A stretch of DNA of 64,000 nt, taken from assembly GCA_032622095.1 (NCBI GenBank), contig CP136061.1, positions 251,359,582-251,423,581 on the forward strand, in the 5' to 3' direction. Under the pieces are notes generated by a model. The model ran no database searches. It had not been told where the DNA came from and saw nothing but the letters and a program-made list of their open reading frames with translations. Below are positions 22,263 through 33,279 of this stretch, piece by piece. The position numbers were made by a program, and so were the translations under genes. The DNA comes from Siphonodentalium dalli (taxonomy: Eukaryota > Mollusca > Scaphopoda > Gadilida > Siphonodentaliidae). Position 1 is the stretch's first letter, and every line of letters starts with the position of its first letter.

Positions 22263-25200
22263 AACCTGTTCGTGACAAGGCGCGCGCGCGGGTTAACCAT
22301 ATTAAACATAAATCAAAGCCTTACAAAACTGTATCCAATAAAGCACTCTATCCAAATTTAACACGTAAAAATTTACCCTCAACGAATGTAATTCCATTAA
22401 ATTCGCACAGATTTACTAGAACGTATGACAACCGTTACGATTCGCATTGTAAAAACATATCTGGTCATGGGAGTACAAAGCATATACACTATGCCAGACC
22501 CACAGTAAAAATGATTGACAACGCGCGACCCAACGCCGACCTTCATGTCAAACCGGTGCACCATCACTTGCATTCCGAATTGTCATATGCTGATCGAGTA
22601 AAATCGAACAAGAAATCATTGGAGAACACAAATAAGTTAAATAAAGTGAAGAATACTTATGTCATGGGTCACAAGACGCCAAATACAATTGACACTAAAC
22701 GTGCGGATCCACGAACGCGAAAATTCGACAACCGTGGGTCTAACTCCCATAAACATGTTAAATCACTGAATAATCCGCATAAAATACATGCGAATCGAGA
22801 GAGACACTCCATAAATCCGCGATTCGCCTCGCCATGGGATAATAAAACTGAAAAAGCACAGCAAAACTCGAAAAATAGGAGTTTTCAAAAATCACCTATT
22901 GAGTGCCCATTTAAGGGACAAAACACTCAGAAACAACCAAATCAAGTCTACAGTAACTTATTACATTACGGGAAATCGAAAAATTCACAAAAACAAAAAA
23001 TTAAAAAATTTCTGTATGATGGCGACCAAAATGGCCAACAAGATGGCACAAAATTGAAAAACACAAAAAATGGAATAAATCAATTTCCAAACAAAAATCT
23101 TAGTCCCAAACAACGAATTCCGTATTCTCAAGGTCAAACGAACTCAAACAAGACTGAACATCGTAATAAAACTCAAAAACTTAAAAATCAGCCCAATTTT
23201 CAAATTTCTTATCCAAACAACAGGTATAGTGTACTGGAACAAGACTATTGTCCTCCAGACTATACAAATATACATGTGCCTGATAGTCCAATGCCTTCAA
23301 GGCCACAACACCGTCGTAAAACAAAGGATTTTATGAAAAATCAAAATTCCAACTCCAAGTTCAAACTTGTTGAGACTAATGATAAATACAATGTACTTAA
23401 AATGAAATTACCCAAACCGAATGTACGGTACACAAAACACAATAAACCTAGTAAAACTACTAAAATAGTTGAAAAGTCTCATAAAACAAATGATGTTGCA
23501 AATCAACTTAAAGATAGAAAAGAATGGTTAAACCAAGTTAAAAAGTTAACTAAAACAAGCAAGCAAACAGATACTCAAATGAAACATACCATACATGGTC
23601 GTGGAGTCTCTCATAACCCCAAATCAAATAAAAATGGAAAAACTTCTGAAAAATTCAAAAATGAAACATCCAAAGAAGTGAATGTTACAGGTACGCCTGT
23701 GCCATCCTCAATATTGCTTCAAATAGGCAAACAACGTGTTCGTGCCCTTTGTGATACTGGAGCACAGTGCTCCATAATTAGCAACCGTTTATATAAACAA
23801 ATCACAAATAGACCCAAACTTAACAGAAGGAAGGATAATTTGACTTCAGTCACAGGAAGTGAACTCAAATGTATCGGTCAAATTGAATTACCTTTCAAAG
23901 TTAGTGGGTTAAAGATGAAACATGATTTTTATATCGTGGAAAATATGACCCGCAATATAATCTTAGGTACTGACTGGATGGTTCAAAACTGTGTGCGAAT
24001 ATTCTTCGACTTACAATGTTTGAAGATTAATCATCGCATCGTTCCAATGGTACCTGACTTAGAGATTGCAAGCCTTGTTAGACTTAAGAAGGAAGCACTT
24101 CTCAAGCCCCAGAGTTGTCTCTTAACTTGTGCTCACATCGTTGGCGGATGTGGCTTATTCGACACTAACCTGTTACAAGTTAGTTCTCTGGATCATGGGT
24201 TCTTGTCTGAACAACCCGGCTTGAACTTAAGTGATGCAGTCATTAATGTTAATGACCTTACTTCTTTAGGCAGCATCCCTGTATACCTTGTCAATGATAC
24301 TGACAAGTTCTATAAACTTAGAAAGGGATGTGTCTTAGGCAAGGTTGAACCTCTTGAGACAGCTCAGATTTCTGAAGTCTCCCAGTCACCCACTCAGTCA
24401 TTTTCCCGTGACACCAAGCCATCAAAAATTAATTATGCTGAGGTTGATGTGCCCTCAGATAAGAAACAAATAATCACAGATCTTCTTAAAAGTAATGAAG
24501 GTCTCTTTGCTGCAACTGATGCAGACCTAACCTTTACTGACACAGTAAAGATGAAAATAGATACACAAGGTAATGCACCCATCAAGTGCCAACCATACCG
24601 TGTTCCATTGGCTAAAAAGCAGATCATGGACCAGGCAATTGATGATATGCTTGAATCAGATATCATTACCCCTGCTAGATCACCATGGTCCTTTCCTTGC
24701 TTACTTGTGGGCAAGAAAGATGGTTCATCAAGATTTTGTGTTGACTTTCGTAAGCTCAATGCTATTACTAAACCAATTACTTGGCCACTCCCGGTCATTG
24801 ATGACATATTGAATTCTCTAAATGGCTCTAAATACCTGACAGCGCTTGATCTTAAGTCAGGCTACTGGCAAATCTTATTAGATGAAGATGCCCGTGAAAA
24901 GTCTACATTTACTTGCCATAGAGGGACCTATTCTTTCAAGGTAATGAGTTTCGGTCTTTCAAATGCCCCAAGTTTGTTTCAAGAGCTAATGTCCGTCGTC
25001 TTAGATGGCCTACAAGATCGCTCATTAGCCTACTTAGACGATATTTTGATATTCTCGCCGACGGAGGCTCAACATCGTAAAGACATTCAAACTGTCTTCG
25101 ATCGCCTTCGACAACATAAATTGAAACTCAAATTGAAAAAGTGTAAGTTTTTCCAAACTGAGACCAAGTACTTAGGTTTTGTTATTAACTCAGACGGTGT

Positions 25201-27727
25201 CAAACCCGACCTTGATAAAGTCAAGGCCATTCGAGATGTTCCACCACCTACCAATATTAAAGGAGTTAGATCATTTATGGGAATGACATCATACTATCGT
25301 CGTTTCATTCCTGGTTTTAGCGCCATCGCTACACCTCTGATTAATCTCACAAAAAAGTATTCAAAGTTTAAATGGACTGATGAATGCCAAAGAAGTTTTG
25401 ATACCATGAAATCAAAACTAACTGGAGTATCTTATCTTGCATACCCAGACGTCAACAAACCATATTGGTTATATACTGATGCCTCTGACAATTGTATCGG
25501 GGCATGTCTTACTCAACCTTATGAAGACCCAAGTCTTGATCCCACCATCGCTGGTAAATTGGAAAGACCAATCTATTTCCTCTCACACAAACTTAGTGAT
25601 ACTCAACGCCGCTGGGCCACAATTGAAAAGGAATGCTTCGCCATTCACTATGCCCTTCGGAAGTTTGATCATTACTTATCAAATGCTCAGTTTACCATTC
25701 GTACTGACCACAAACCTCTTGAACATCTTCTTAAAGGCCCTCTTAGTGCCAATAAGAAACTTCAGAATTGGGCACTGGATATTGCTGGCTATAATTGCCA
25801 GATTGAATACATACCAGGTCCTTCGAATCTCTGTGCAGACTGGCTCTCTCGTCCACCTGCACCTTCTCCGTTAAATCCTCATACTGATACTGATTCCTCA
25901 GATGGTGAAGACATTCCTGAGATCAGTGATAAGGCTTATCAAGTGACAGCCATAAATTCTAACAAATTTGAACCCAAAGAATTTGCTAAGTGCATAATTC
26001 CTCCAGATGACTTACCTCGTCAATCTCAACTCACACATGTTGATTTCAACATGACTCTAGAACAAGATAAAGACGCTGAGATAGTAGAGCTTAAGAAACA
26101 ATATAATTGCAACAATCCACCCCCCTCCATTTGGGAAAAATACATACTTATCAATGACATCTTGCATTATATTAGTCATGCCAAGGATGACCCTGTTCTT
26201 CGCATGTGCATTCCATCTCATTTACAAGCTCACATTATGCAACAGTACCACGATGATAATGGGCATCTAGGTACCGATAAAATGTTTTCCTCAATCAAAT
26301 CCAAGTATTATTGGAAGAATCTTTACAAAGATATATATGCATATTGTGAAAAATGCATTCCCTGCCAAAGTCGAAAACTTCAGAAAAAGAAATCACCTCT
26401 TCAAGAAACAGACATAGCACCTTACCCCTTCGCTAAAATTGGTCTCGATTTAAGTGGACCCTACCCTAAGACGTTAAGTGGGAACGTCTACATCGTCACT
26501 TTCATCGACCTCTATAGTGGTTGGCCAGAAAGTTTTGCAGTACCAGACAAATCTGCCTCCACTATTGCCAATTTGTTACTCAGTGAGATTTTTCCTCGTT
26601 TCTCAGCACCGCTGGAACTGGTAACTGATAATGGCACCGAGAATATTAATCAAGTCATGCATGATGTCTTAGAAGAACTTCGTATTCATCACGTCACTTC
26701 TTCTTATTATCATCCTCAGAGTAACGCCCAAGTTGAACGCGTTCACCGGACTATGCATGACATTCTTTCCAAGTTGCTTAAGAATCAACTTGAGACATGG
26801 GATCTGTATCTTCCCCAAACACTGGCTAGTATACGATTCAGTGTGAATGAATCTACTAAATACTCGCCATTCTACCTGCTATATCAACGCGACCCCATTT
26901 TACCAATTGACAATTTGCTCCGCCCTCATCACAAGTATGTGGGTGAAGACTTTCACAAGGTCGCACTTCAAGAAATGCATCGTTCATTTCGTTTGATGCA
27001 TCGTCATCTACAGTCTGCTAAAAAGCGACAGAAAACCTACCAAGATAAGAAGGCGACCGATAACTCTTTTGAAGTGGGCGACCCTGTCTATTATAAAGAC
27101 AATCGCACCAAAAATAAGTTAGCCCTTAAGTGGCAACCATATTTTCGCGTCATTGAAAAGCGGTCCCCTGTTTCATACCGCATCCGTAATCAACTTACAG
27201 GTCGTGTGACTAAGAGTCATGCTGACCTCCTCCGCAGAGCTGCCATAGATTGGACTCTGCCTGTCAAAACTGACAAAGAAGCTGCTGTCAGAGCGCAGCG
27301 CTATGTTGTACCCCCCTCCTCATCTGATTCTGACTCCGACTCCGAGGATAACATACCTCTTCAGCGTCTTCGTACAATGAAACGCCAGGTCAGATCAGAT
27401 TCGGAGGACGAAGACGATATACCCCTTAACGAGCTTCGCACCAAGATGCGTGCTCGTAAACTAGCTCAAGAGGCTCAGAATGATTATAATGCCTCTACTG
27501 AAGAGTACAGTGATGATATGCACAATGCATATAACGCATCTACCGACGATTATGATGTACCTCCCAATCTGGGATTACAAGACATCACCATGGCTGCAGA
27601 CATTGAATCTGTTCATGCCAAATTATCAACAGCAGAGGACGACTCAGCTGAATCTCAGTTTGAACCTGGTCGCCTGCTTACCATTGAACCCCTGACAGTT
27701 ATCCCCCTTCTAGAGACTGATCTCTAA
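22257..27727 (+). CDS. pol: Pol polyprotein (protease, RT, RNase H, integrase)
   Basis: Expressed as Gag-Pol by the -1 shift; the first ATG in this frame is at 22511, and residues below count from it. Residues 1-385 form an unusually long Asn/Lys/Gln-rich basic linker. Aspartic protease: D-T-G-A at 415-418 and the later I-L-G-T-D-W. Reverse transcriptase: about 670-900, with catalytic Y-L-D-D at 841-844. RNase H: D990 (T-D-A-S), E-K-E and T-D-H-K-P-L. Integrase: H-x4-H at 1247/1252 with C-x2-C, then D1313, D1373 and E1409 (D,D35E). A GPY/F-like module (W-Q-P-Y-F-R-V-I-E-K) follows. The C-terminal tail is acidic, with a duplicated S-D-S-E-D...I-P-L motif and no chromodomain. All catalytic residues are present, so it is probably functional. 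Confidence 0.96.
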
Positions 27728-28404
27728 ATATCTGACTACACCGTCAAATAGTCTGTTGTTCCCTTTTCCATCAATGGATATGGATTAGCCGAAATCACAT
27801 GCATTTCTACTGCATGTCCTTGATTATTTACAAGGTCCCATTAATGGCCGAGCTTATTCCGCGGTTTGTTTATCCCCGCTGCTCATTTATTCTTTGCCTT
27901 CTTTAGCTCTGCTAAAGAATTCCTTGTTAGGGAGGATTGTGCAGCGTTGACATGTGCGACGGCACGGTGTTGACCTGTATACGTCTTTGGAAGAATTGAC
28001 CTGAGTACGTCTGTCACGTACACCTCTTCAGAAGACCTGTCCTCTTTCAAACAAATATCAAACAAATATTTTTTTTGTCTGAACTCCTCCCTGTGACTGC
28101 AGTCTGATTCCTTCTTTGTAAAAATAGATAGGTGTAAAAGTAAGAAGGGAAATTTGATTTTATTGACTTAACTTTAAATAGTACCATTGCACGCCTGAAA
28201 TTCGCCAATCTAAATAATACCATAGATAGGAATGTTTGAATTAATATTAGTTTTTGGAGAAGTGCACATCTCCAACAACGAGTGTATTTAAGTTAAGTAA
28301 CTAGTTACAATTACAAGGATAACAAAGGCAACCAGACACAACAACTAGACATACCCCAACCCTAACCTACGAGATCACTCTAATCATGTGACTTCTATTT
28401 TCAG
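27728..28404 (+). other. pol-env spacer ending in a splice acceptor
   Basis: About 675 bp with no supported gene. It ends in a pyrimidine-rich acceptor, acttctattttcag (AG at 28403-28404). A TGA at 28389 closes the env frame immediately upstream, so env must gain its start codon from another exon. Confidence 0.65.
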
Positions 28405-30503
28405 CAATACTAGTACTCTGTGTGACCTTAATCTCACTAGAATTGGGTCAAACGAATAGCATTATTGTGACGCGACATAATGTGATTTTCCAAAAACTTA
28501 AAGATATATATATGACCAATGCAGATTGGACAATAGGTTTCGTAGTAAACTTAGAACCATTTCAAACCTACTTGAAATCCCTGTCAAGACAAATAAAAAT
28601 AGCTCGAAAAGAGTTGGACCGAACAAAGTTAAAAACAATACAAACAAACGGACATGAGTCGTTTAACTTGACAGGTACAACTAAACAATTCGACGATCTC
28701 TTCGCGAGTTTCAGTGAAAACTTAGAGATACTGAACACCGAATACTTAGAAGTTGTTTCGCAATTTGTCGAATACAAAACGCTTCACGATGACTCGCCGC
28801 ATAAGATTAAAAGGTCGCTGCTCCCCTTCATAGGAGAAGGATTATCCTGGCTGTTTGGAACAGTCAGTGAGAGCGACCTCAATAATATTAATAATAATAT
28901 TAATAAATTGGCTAATAATCAACGAAAAATTGAGCACACTCTCAAAGAAAGTTTTAGCCTAATGGACGTCTCCCGGAATTACATCCGTGAAAATAGAATG
29001 AAAACTAATCAGTTGGTTGAAACAGTTAAATATATTCAGCATGTACTCACTGAGGCATTCAACAAGCAATCACACAAATTAACGACATTGGAATACTACG
29101 CTAATTTGCATAATCATATTGACCTAAGAATTACAGAGATAAATCAAATGATTACTGCTGCTAGATTTCATGTAGAACACATGCATACGCAAATAAGTAT
29201 CTTAACTACCAAACGAATTGCTCCAAGTGTGGTTCGTATTAATACCTTACGACGAGTGTTATCTGACTTGGACAAACATCTTCCAGATCATCTTAAATTA
29301 CCATTTGATCCCAACACTGAATTGTGGAAGTATTATCAAAACTTTAAGTGTTCTACTCTGTTGACAAACAGTCGACTAATTGTACTAGTGAAAATTCCTC
29401 TGATCAACATAAGGAACAAATTCGAACTCTTTAAGATTCATTCGTTCCCATACACACCTAATAACAAATCTTTATCTTCGGATTTAAGACAAATGATTGC
29501 TGAATATCGGTTTGACCATAAACACTTAATAATAAATGCTGGTCGTACTCAATTCATAACATTACCCGATAACTCGCTCTGCTTAATGAATCCATTGCCA
29601 TTCTGTCCTTTTGATGGTGTTATTCGAACGCTTTACAACGATAAACCATGCCCTATCGCATTACTCATGAATGACACGAGGTCAATAAAAGACCAGTGCA
29701 TTATAGAAGTGCAACCGAGCGTTAAACTACCATATGTCAGAAATGTAAACACTGGACTCTTTGTCATTAGCTTAGCTAAACCTATAACTTTCTCGGTAAT
29801 GTGTAAAGATTATGTAAGTTCTCAAGAAGTGACATTATTTCCGCCTATTGGATTATTAACTTTACAACCTACGTGTATCGCTTCTGCCCCGAATGTGAAA
29901 ATTGAGAGTCACTTCTCAGGTGACAACTCTCAGCTTATAAATGCGTTTGATAACGAGATTCTTCCTAAATTTAATCTTTCCAAGTTCTACCTTTGGAAAC
30001 CTGTCTTGGACAGAATTGATCGTTTTAGGAATTTTACATTACCAATCGCAATGAAAGGTGTTACTAAAATACCTTTACATCAGTTAATTGATTCATTGGA
30101 CAAACTGGAAAGCATAACACCCCTTAATTCTGAAATTCCAAAATATGTTTATGTAATTATAATTGTGGCAATGTTAGCTTCGGTGCTTGCCCTCTGTCGT
30201 TACCGGAATAAAGTTATGTCCCTCTTATGCAAACATAAACGCCGCAATAGGCGCCATAACGTCAGATTTGGGTCACTAGGTGTACGTGAAGACGCAGGTA
30301 CCTTGAACGAAGAACCAACCACGTCTTCATCACTTGCATCAGAAACCAAGCGATCAGCCGAATCGCCATCCACTCCTGTAACTATCAAACGTACCAAAAT
30401 TCACCTAACTGAAAATGATATTGCCTATTTACAGCAGCACCAACTCATGGAACTGCCAGAACTGATTACCACTGACGAAGCTTCTTCAACATCTACCTTA
30501 TAA
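28405..30503 (+). CDS. env: Envelope fusion protein, baculovirus F / errantivirus Env type
   Basis: The frame opens at the splice acceptor, has no nearby ATG and begins with a hydrophobic segment (I-L-V-L-C-V-T-L-I-S-L) like a signal peptide. The leader donor at 20702/20703 has matching phase: three codons beginning with ATG, plus one base. Nucleotides 28803-28814 encode K-I-K-R, a furin-like basic site, followed by a glycine/hydrophobic stretch (F-I-G-E-G-L-S-W-L-F-G-T) typical of F-protein fusion peptides, then N-rich and heptad-like helices. A transmembrane segment (about 30144-30203, V-I-I-I-V-A-M-L-A-S-V-L-A-L) precedes a cytoplasmic tail of about 100 residues. Such proteins mediate membrane fusion at cell entry. 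No internal stop is seen. P4 of the cleavage site is Lys rather than Arg. Confidence 0.87.
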
Positions 30504-30507
30504 GAAA

Positions 30508-31146
30508 ATGTCCAAAATCAACGTTGTCATCTTCGGATCCAGCCATATTCAACGACTGGCTCAACATTTACTATCAACGGAGAAGAAGATGACGCTATAT
30601 CCCAACAACTTCCGCAGAGCATTGGATTTAGTCGACCCCAATATTAAAGTAACTATGTATGGTATTAGTGGATTGCGACTCCACGACCTACAAACGTCAA
30701 CCATCAGCCAACTACAACAACTACGTCCGTCCATAATAATATTAATGTGTGGAGGCAATGACCTCTCCTCTAGGTCAGTAGAAGATACATACTACGACCT
30801 AACCCAACTAATCCACAAACTACAAGACCCAACTCCTACCAAAATAATTGTCTGCGAGCTACTTCAGAGAAGAAAAGTCCGACTTCCAGGTCCAGAAAAG
30901 AAGACCAGTACTCGCAGTAGCGATGTCAATCAATATAATGACCGTGTGAGTCAATTAAACCAATTACTTCGGAGCGGGTTACATAAAAATTACCCAGCAG
31001 CATATTACTGGCCGCTTCGAAGACTATCCACCTTCGTTGAGGAATCAGCCTTGAATCGTGATAAAGTTCACCTCAACGAAGAAGGAAATATCCGACTATC
31101 CCGGAATATAAAACATGCGATTGTGTTCGCATTAACACATTCATAA
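30508..31146 (+). CDS. SGNH/GDSL hydrolase-like accessory protein
   Basis: 212 residues. The ATG lies four bases after the env TAA in another frame, suggesting reinitiation or a separate mRNA. SGNH-family blocks are visible in order: block I F-G-S-S-H (Ser11/Ser12 near the N-terminus), block II Gly52/Gly55, block III G-G-N-D (Asn84) and block V D-K-V-H (Asp185, His188). The fold is a serine esterase/lipase type. Block I reads GSSH instead of GDS, as in other divergent metazoan members. No signal peptide or membrane segment is visible, so it would act inside the cell or virion unless exported otherwise. Esterase domains are known in CR1-type LINE ORF1 proteins; I know of none as a standard gypsy gene. 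The substrate is unknown. Confidence 0.75.
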   Translation: MSKINVVIFGSSHIQRLAQHLLSTEKKMTLYPNNFRRALDLVDPNIKVTMYGISGLRLHDLQTSTISQLQQLRPSIIILMCGGNDLSSRSVEDTYYDLTQLIHKLQDPTPTKIIVCELLQRRKVRLPGPEKKTSTRSSDVNQYNDRVSQLNQLLRSGLHKNYPAAYYWPLRRLSTFVEESALNRDKVHLNEEGNIRLSRNIKHAIVFALTHS

Positions 31147-31300
31147 CCATTAGAACCGCTGGATTGGATCAAGAATTTAACCACTTGCGCTTGGGGATTC
31201 TTGAGTACGTAGTCACGTACGTCTCCGCCAAGACCTGTGCTTGGACTTGTATCCGGTTCAGCTGAATCATGTTCATTACAGAAGAGGATTAGACGAATAG

Positions 31301-31460
31301 TATATACAGAATATATGACATTCCCTGAATATGATGTCAAGAAAAGATGAAGAGTATATACAATAAATATATGACATTCCCTGAATATGATGTCAAGAAA
31401 GCAACAAGTGTATATAACATAAATATATGACATTCCAAGAAGACGATGTAAAAAAGAAAC
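31301..31460 (+). repeat. three tandem ~55-bp repeats in the 3' region
   Basis: Units start at about 31301, 31355 and 31411, each containing aatatatgacattcc followed by gatgt. The first two are nearly identical (ctgaatatgatgtcaagaaa); the third is diverged. Confidence 0.88.
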
Positions 31461-32155
31461 CTCGTGATTTAAAACACGAACTTATTGTGATGTGATATAA
31501 TTCCAAATACGGTATTGTATATACCTTGATATTATGTGCATGCTCAAATTAATTCGTCGCATGCCATAGGATTATATAAAGACCACGGTCTAAGGCTAAA
31601 AATTAATCAGATATAATAAGTAGATTAGCTCATTATAGCTGGATACGTGAGATAGGTAGTATCGTAGTTGTTCCATAAATTATAACAGACTTTAAAGTCT
31701 TCAACATATAAACACAACTTATGGTTTACTTTTGAATCAGGCTATTAAGCCATTTAGATGTTCTGCACAGACAGATTTTTAATGGAGTAAAAATCAAAAA
31801 ATTTCCATACATCTAAACCCTGCTAACATGCAGAGGTCATATCCTCTTTTCAACAAGCAGGTACACATATGTGTTCTCATTTAACTATAGTTAACTCTGC
31901 TTAGTATCTGGATAGAGATGTACTACTCACGTATCCTGCCCATATTTTCCTTTTACAGAAATTGAAAAGCATATAAATATATATTAACAATAGTAGTCTT
32001 GCCTTAGACCTTGGCCGTCATTGTGCTCAGTCTGTCCTTCAATGGCAACCAGAAAGGTTGCCTTTTCACTAAAGGATAACAAATCCTAATAATAATAATA
32101 ACTTAAACTTAAACTAACAGTGTGCCATCTTTCTGTTAACGATTCCTGCTAGGAT

Positions 32156-32181
32156 GATTTCGCATCAGCCTATGCGAAATC
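32156..32181 (+). promoter_or_regulatory. hairpin upstream of the polypurine tract
   Basis: Perfect 10-bp stem gatttcgcat / atgcgaaatc around a 6-base loop, 10 bases before the polypurine tract. It could act in RNA export, packaging or plus-strand priming; the role is inferred. Confidence 0.6.
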
Positions 32182-32190
32182 CTCTTGGTA

Positions 32191-32199
32191 TGGGAGGTA
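32191..32199 (+). other. polypurine tract
   Basis: tgggaggta abuts the 3' LTR. The purine core gggagg (32192-32197) is short but in the expected place for plus-strand priming. Confidence 0.65.
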
Positions 32200-32797
32200 T
32201 GTAACAGAACGATGTGCGCCCCTGCCTGATCACGCCCCTGTAAACTATTGCATCAGTTCCAACTATTACGATGCATGAATAACAGGCGTGGGATTGTTAG
32301 TCGGACAGCCGTACTTAGCACGATGACGAGATCACGCGATGCTGATTCTAGCTAGTTCTCAGGAAGGTTCCCAGTCGAACCAGTGCAGAGGTCTAAAAGT
32401 TATTAGTTGTTTTGGTACACTGCACTGGTCATGATATACGAAAGCTATACTAAAGCTAACTTTAGTGACGAGCCGTTGACAACTAGTTGTCAAGCCTGGC
32501 CAGTAACATCGTCACATGATTTTGAAAAGTAGGTTACCACTTTTACATATAAGCACTGAGGTTTTACCCATCAGTGTTCAGTTGACTGAGTCCTCCTATG
32601 AGTACCGCCCTGGGAAAGACTTACTGATCCAGAAGAGCCTGAGAATGCTAGCATCAGCTGACCTATCTTGAGAAGCGAAATTATGCTCTAGAAATAAACA
32701 GATCTACGGTTCCATGAGTTGTCGTCATACCAAAAATAATACACAACGTGAAGTCCGGTCGGAACGTCGTATCTCCAACGTACGGGGTTCTGCCACA
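32200..32797 (+). repeat. 3' LTR
   Basis: 598 bp, TG...CA. Differs from the 5' LTR at one base (32667 C). AATAAA at 32693-32698 is the likely poly(A) signal for element transcripts. Confidence 0.96.
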
Positions 32798-32801
32798 ATA
32801 C

Positions 32802-33279
32802 ATGTACAAAAAAAACTACTCTTTTTTTTACCAAATTTTGCCATTTTGGAAACCATCTTGAGTAATATAGTCCCAAAACACATTCGTATGACGCATTTAA
32901 GACAGATCAAAACAATATACATCTTTGAGTTGTCAACTGACGGCCATTCCCGTTGATAAAAAGCATCATTTTCTATGATTGAGTGGGTAATCGTTGCTCT
33001 CCGACAGGTAAAGATTCGTGGCCAATTCTGATATTTTTTTTGCCAAATTCAAAAAACTTTGTCCAAACTAAATCCTCATGTTATGGTCACACAATTAATG
33101 AATGTTTTTGTTTTATTTAACATCCAACATGCTATATAATCACGTCCGTGCCTTTAAATACCCTGTCTATACTTCTTTAATCCCACCATTGTTACTTGAC
33201 AATGTACCACTACCCACCATTCAGCCTCATGACAGGCAAAGGATTCATTAGTGTTAATCCTCATTACTGTTGTATTACA
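32802..33279. other. non-coding stretch with shared repeat motifs
   Basis: Contains gacgcatttaagacagatca near 32890, an inverted counterpart of 17217-17240. It also contains a motif (ttctatgattga then gggtaatcgt) near 32970 that recurs near 34280. No gene seen. Confidence 0.45.

Larger units (their letters stand above)
31147..32199 (+). other. retrotransposon 3' non-coding region
   Basis: AT-rich region with no gene. It includes three tandem copies of about 55 bp (31301-31460), a 10-bp-stem hairpin (32156-32181) and the polypurine tract next to the 3' LTR. Confidence 0.75.
20037..32801 (+). mobile_element. full-length env-bearing Ty3/gypsy LTR retrotransposon
   Basis: Bounded by 598-bp direct LTRs and a 4-bp target duplication (ATAC at 20037-20040 and 32798-32801). 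Order: 5' LTR, leader, gag, pol, env, an SGNH-esterase-like ORF, 3' non-coding region, polypurine tract, 3' LTR. The pol order protease-RT-RNase H-integrase places it in the Ty3/gypsy (Metaviridae) group, and the third gene is a baculovirus-F-like envelope as in errantiviruses. The LTRs differ at one base (20508 A versus 32667 C) and the main genes are open, so the insertion is recent. It lies between foldback-element copies at 18.4 and 33.3 kb. Confidence 0.96.

Noticed and set aside
27883-28065. Minus-strand frame in the pol-env spacer
   Set aside because: Short, antisense, no motif; no promoter or splice signals support it.
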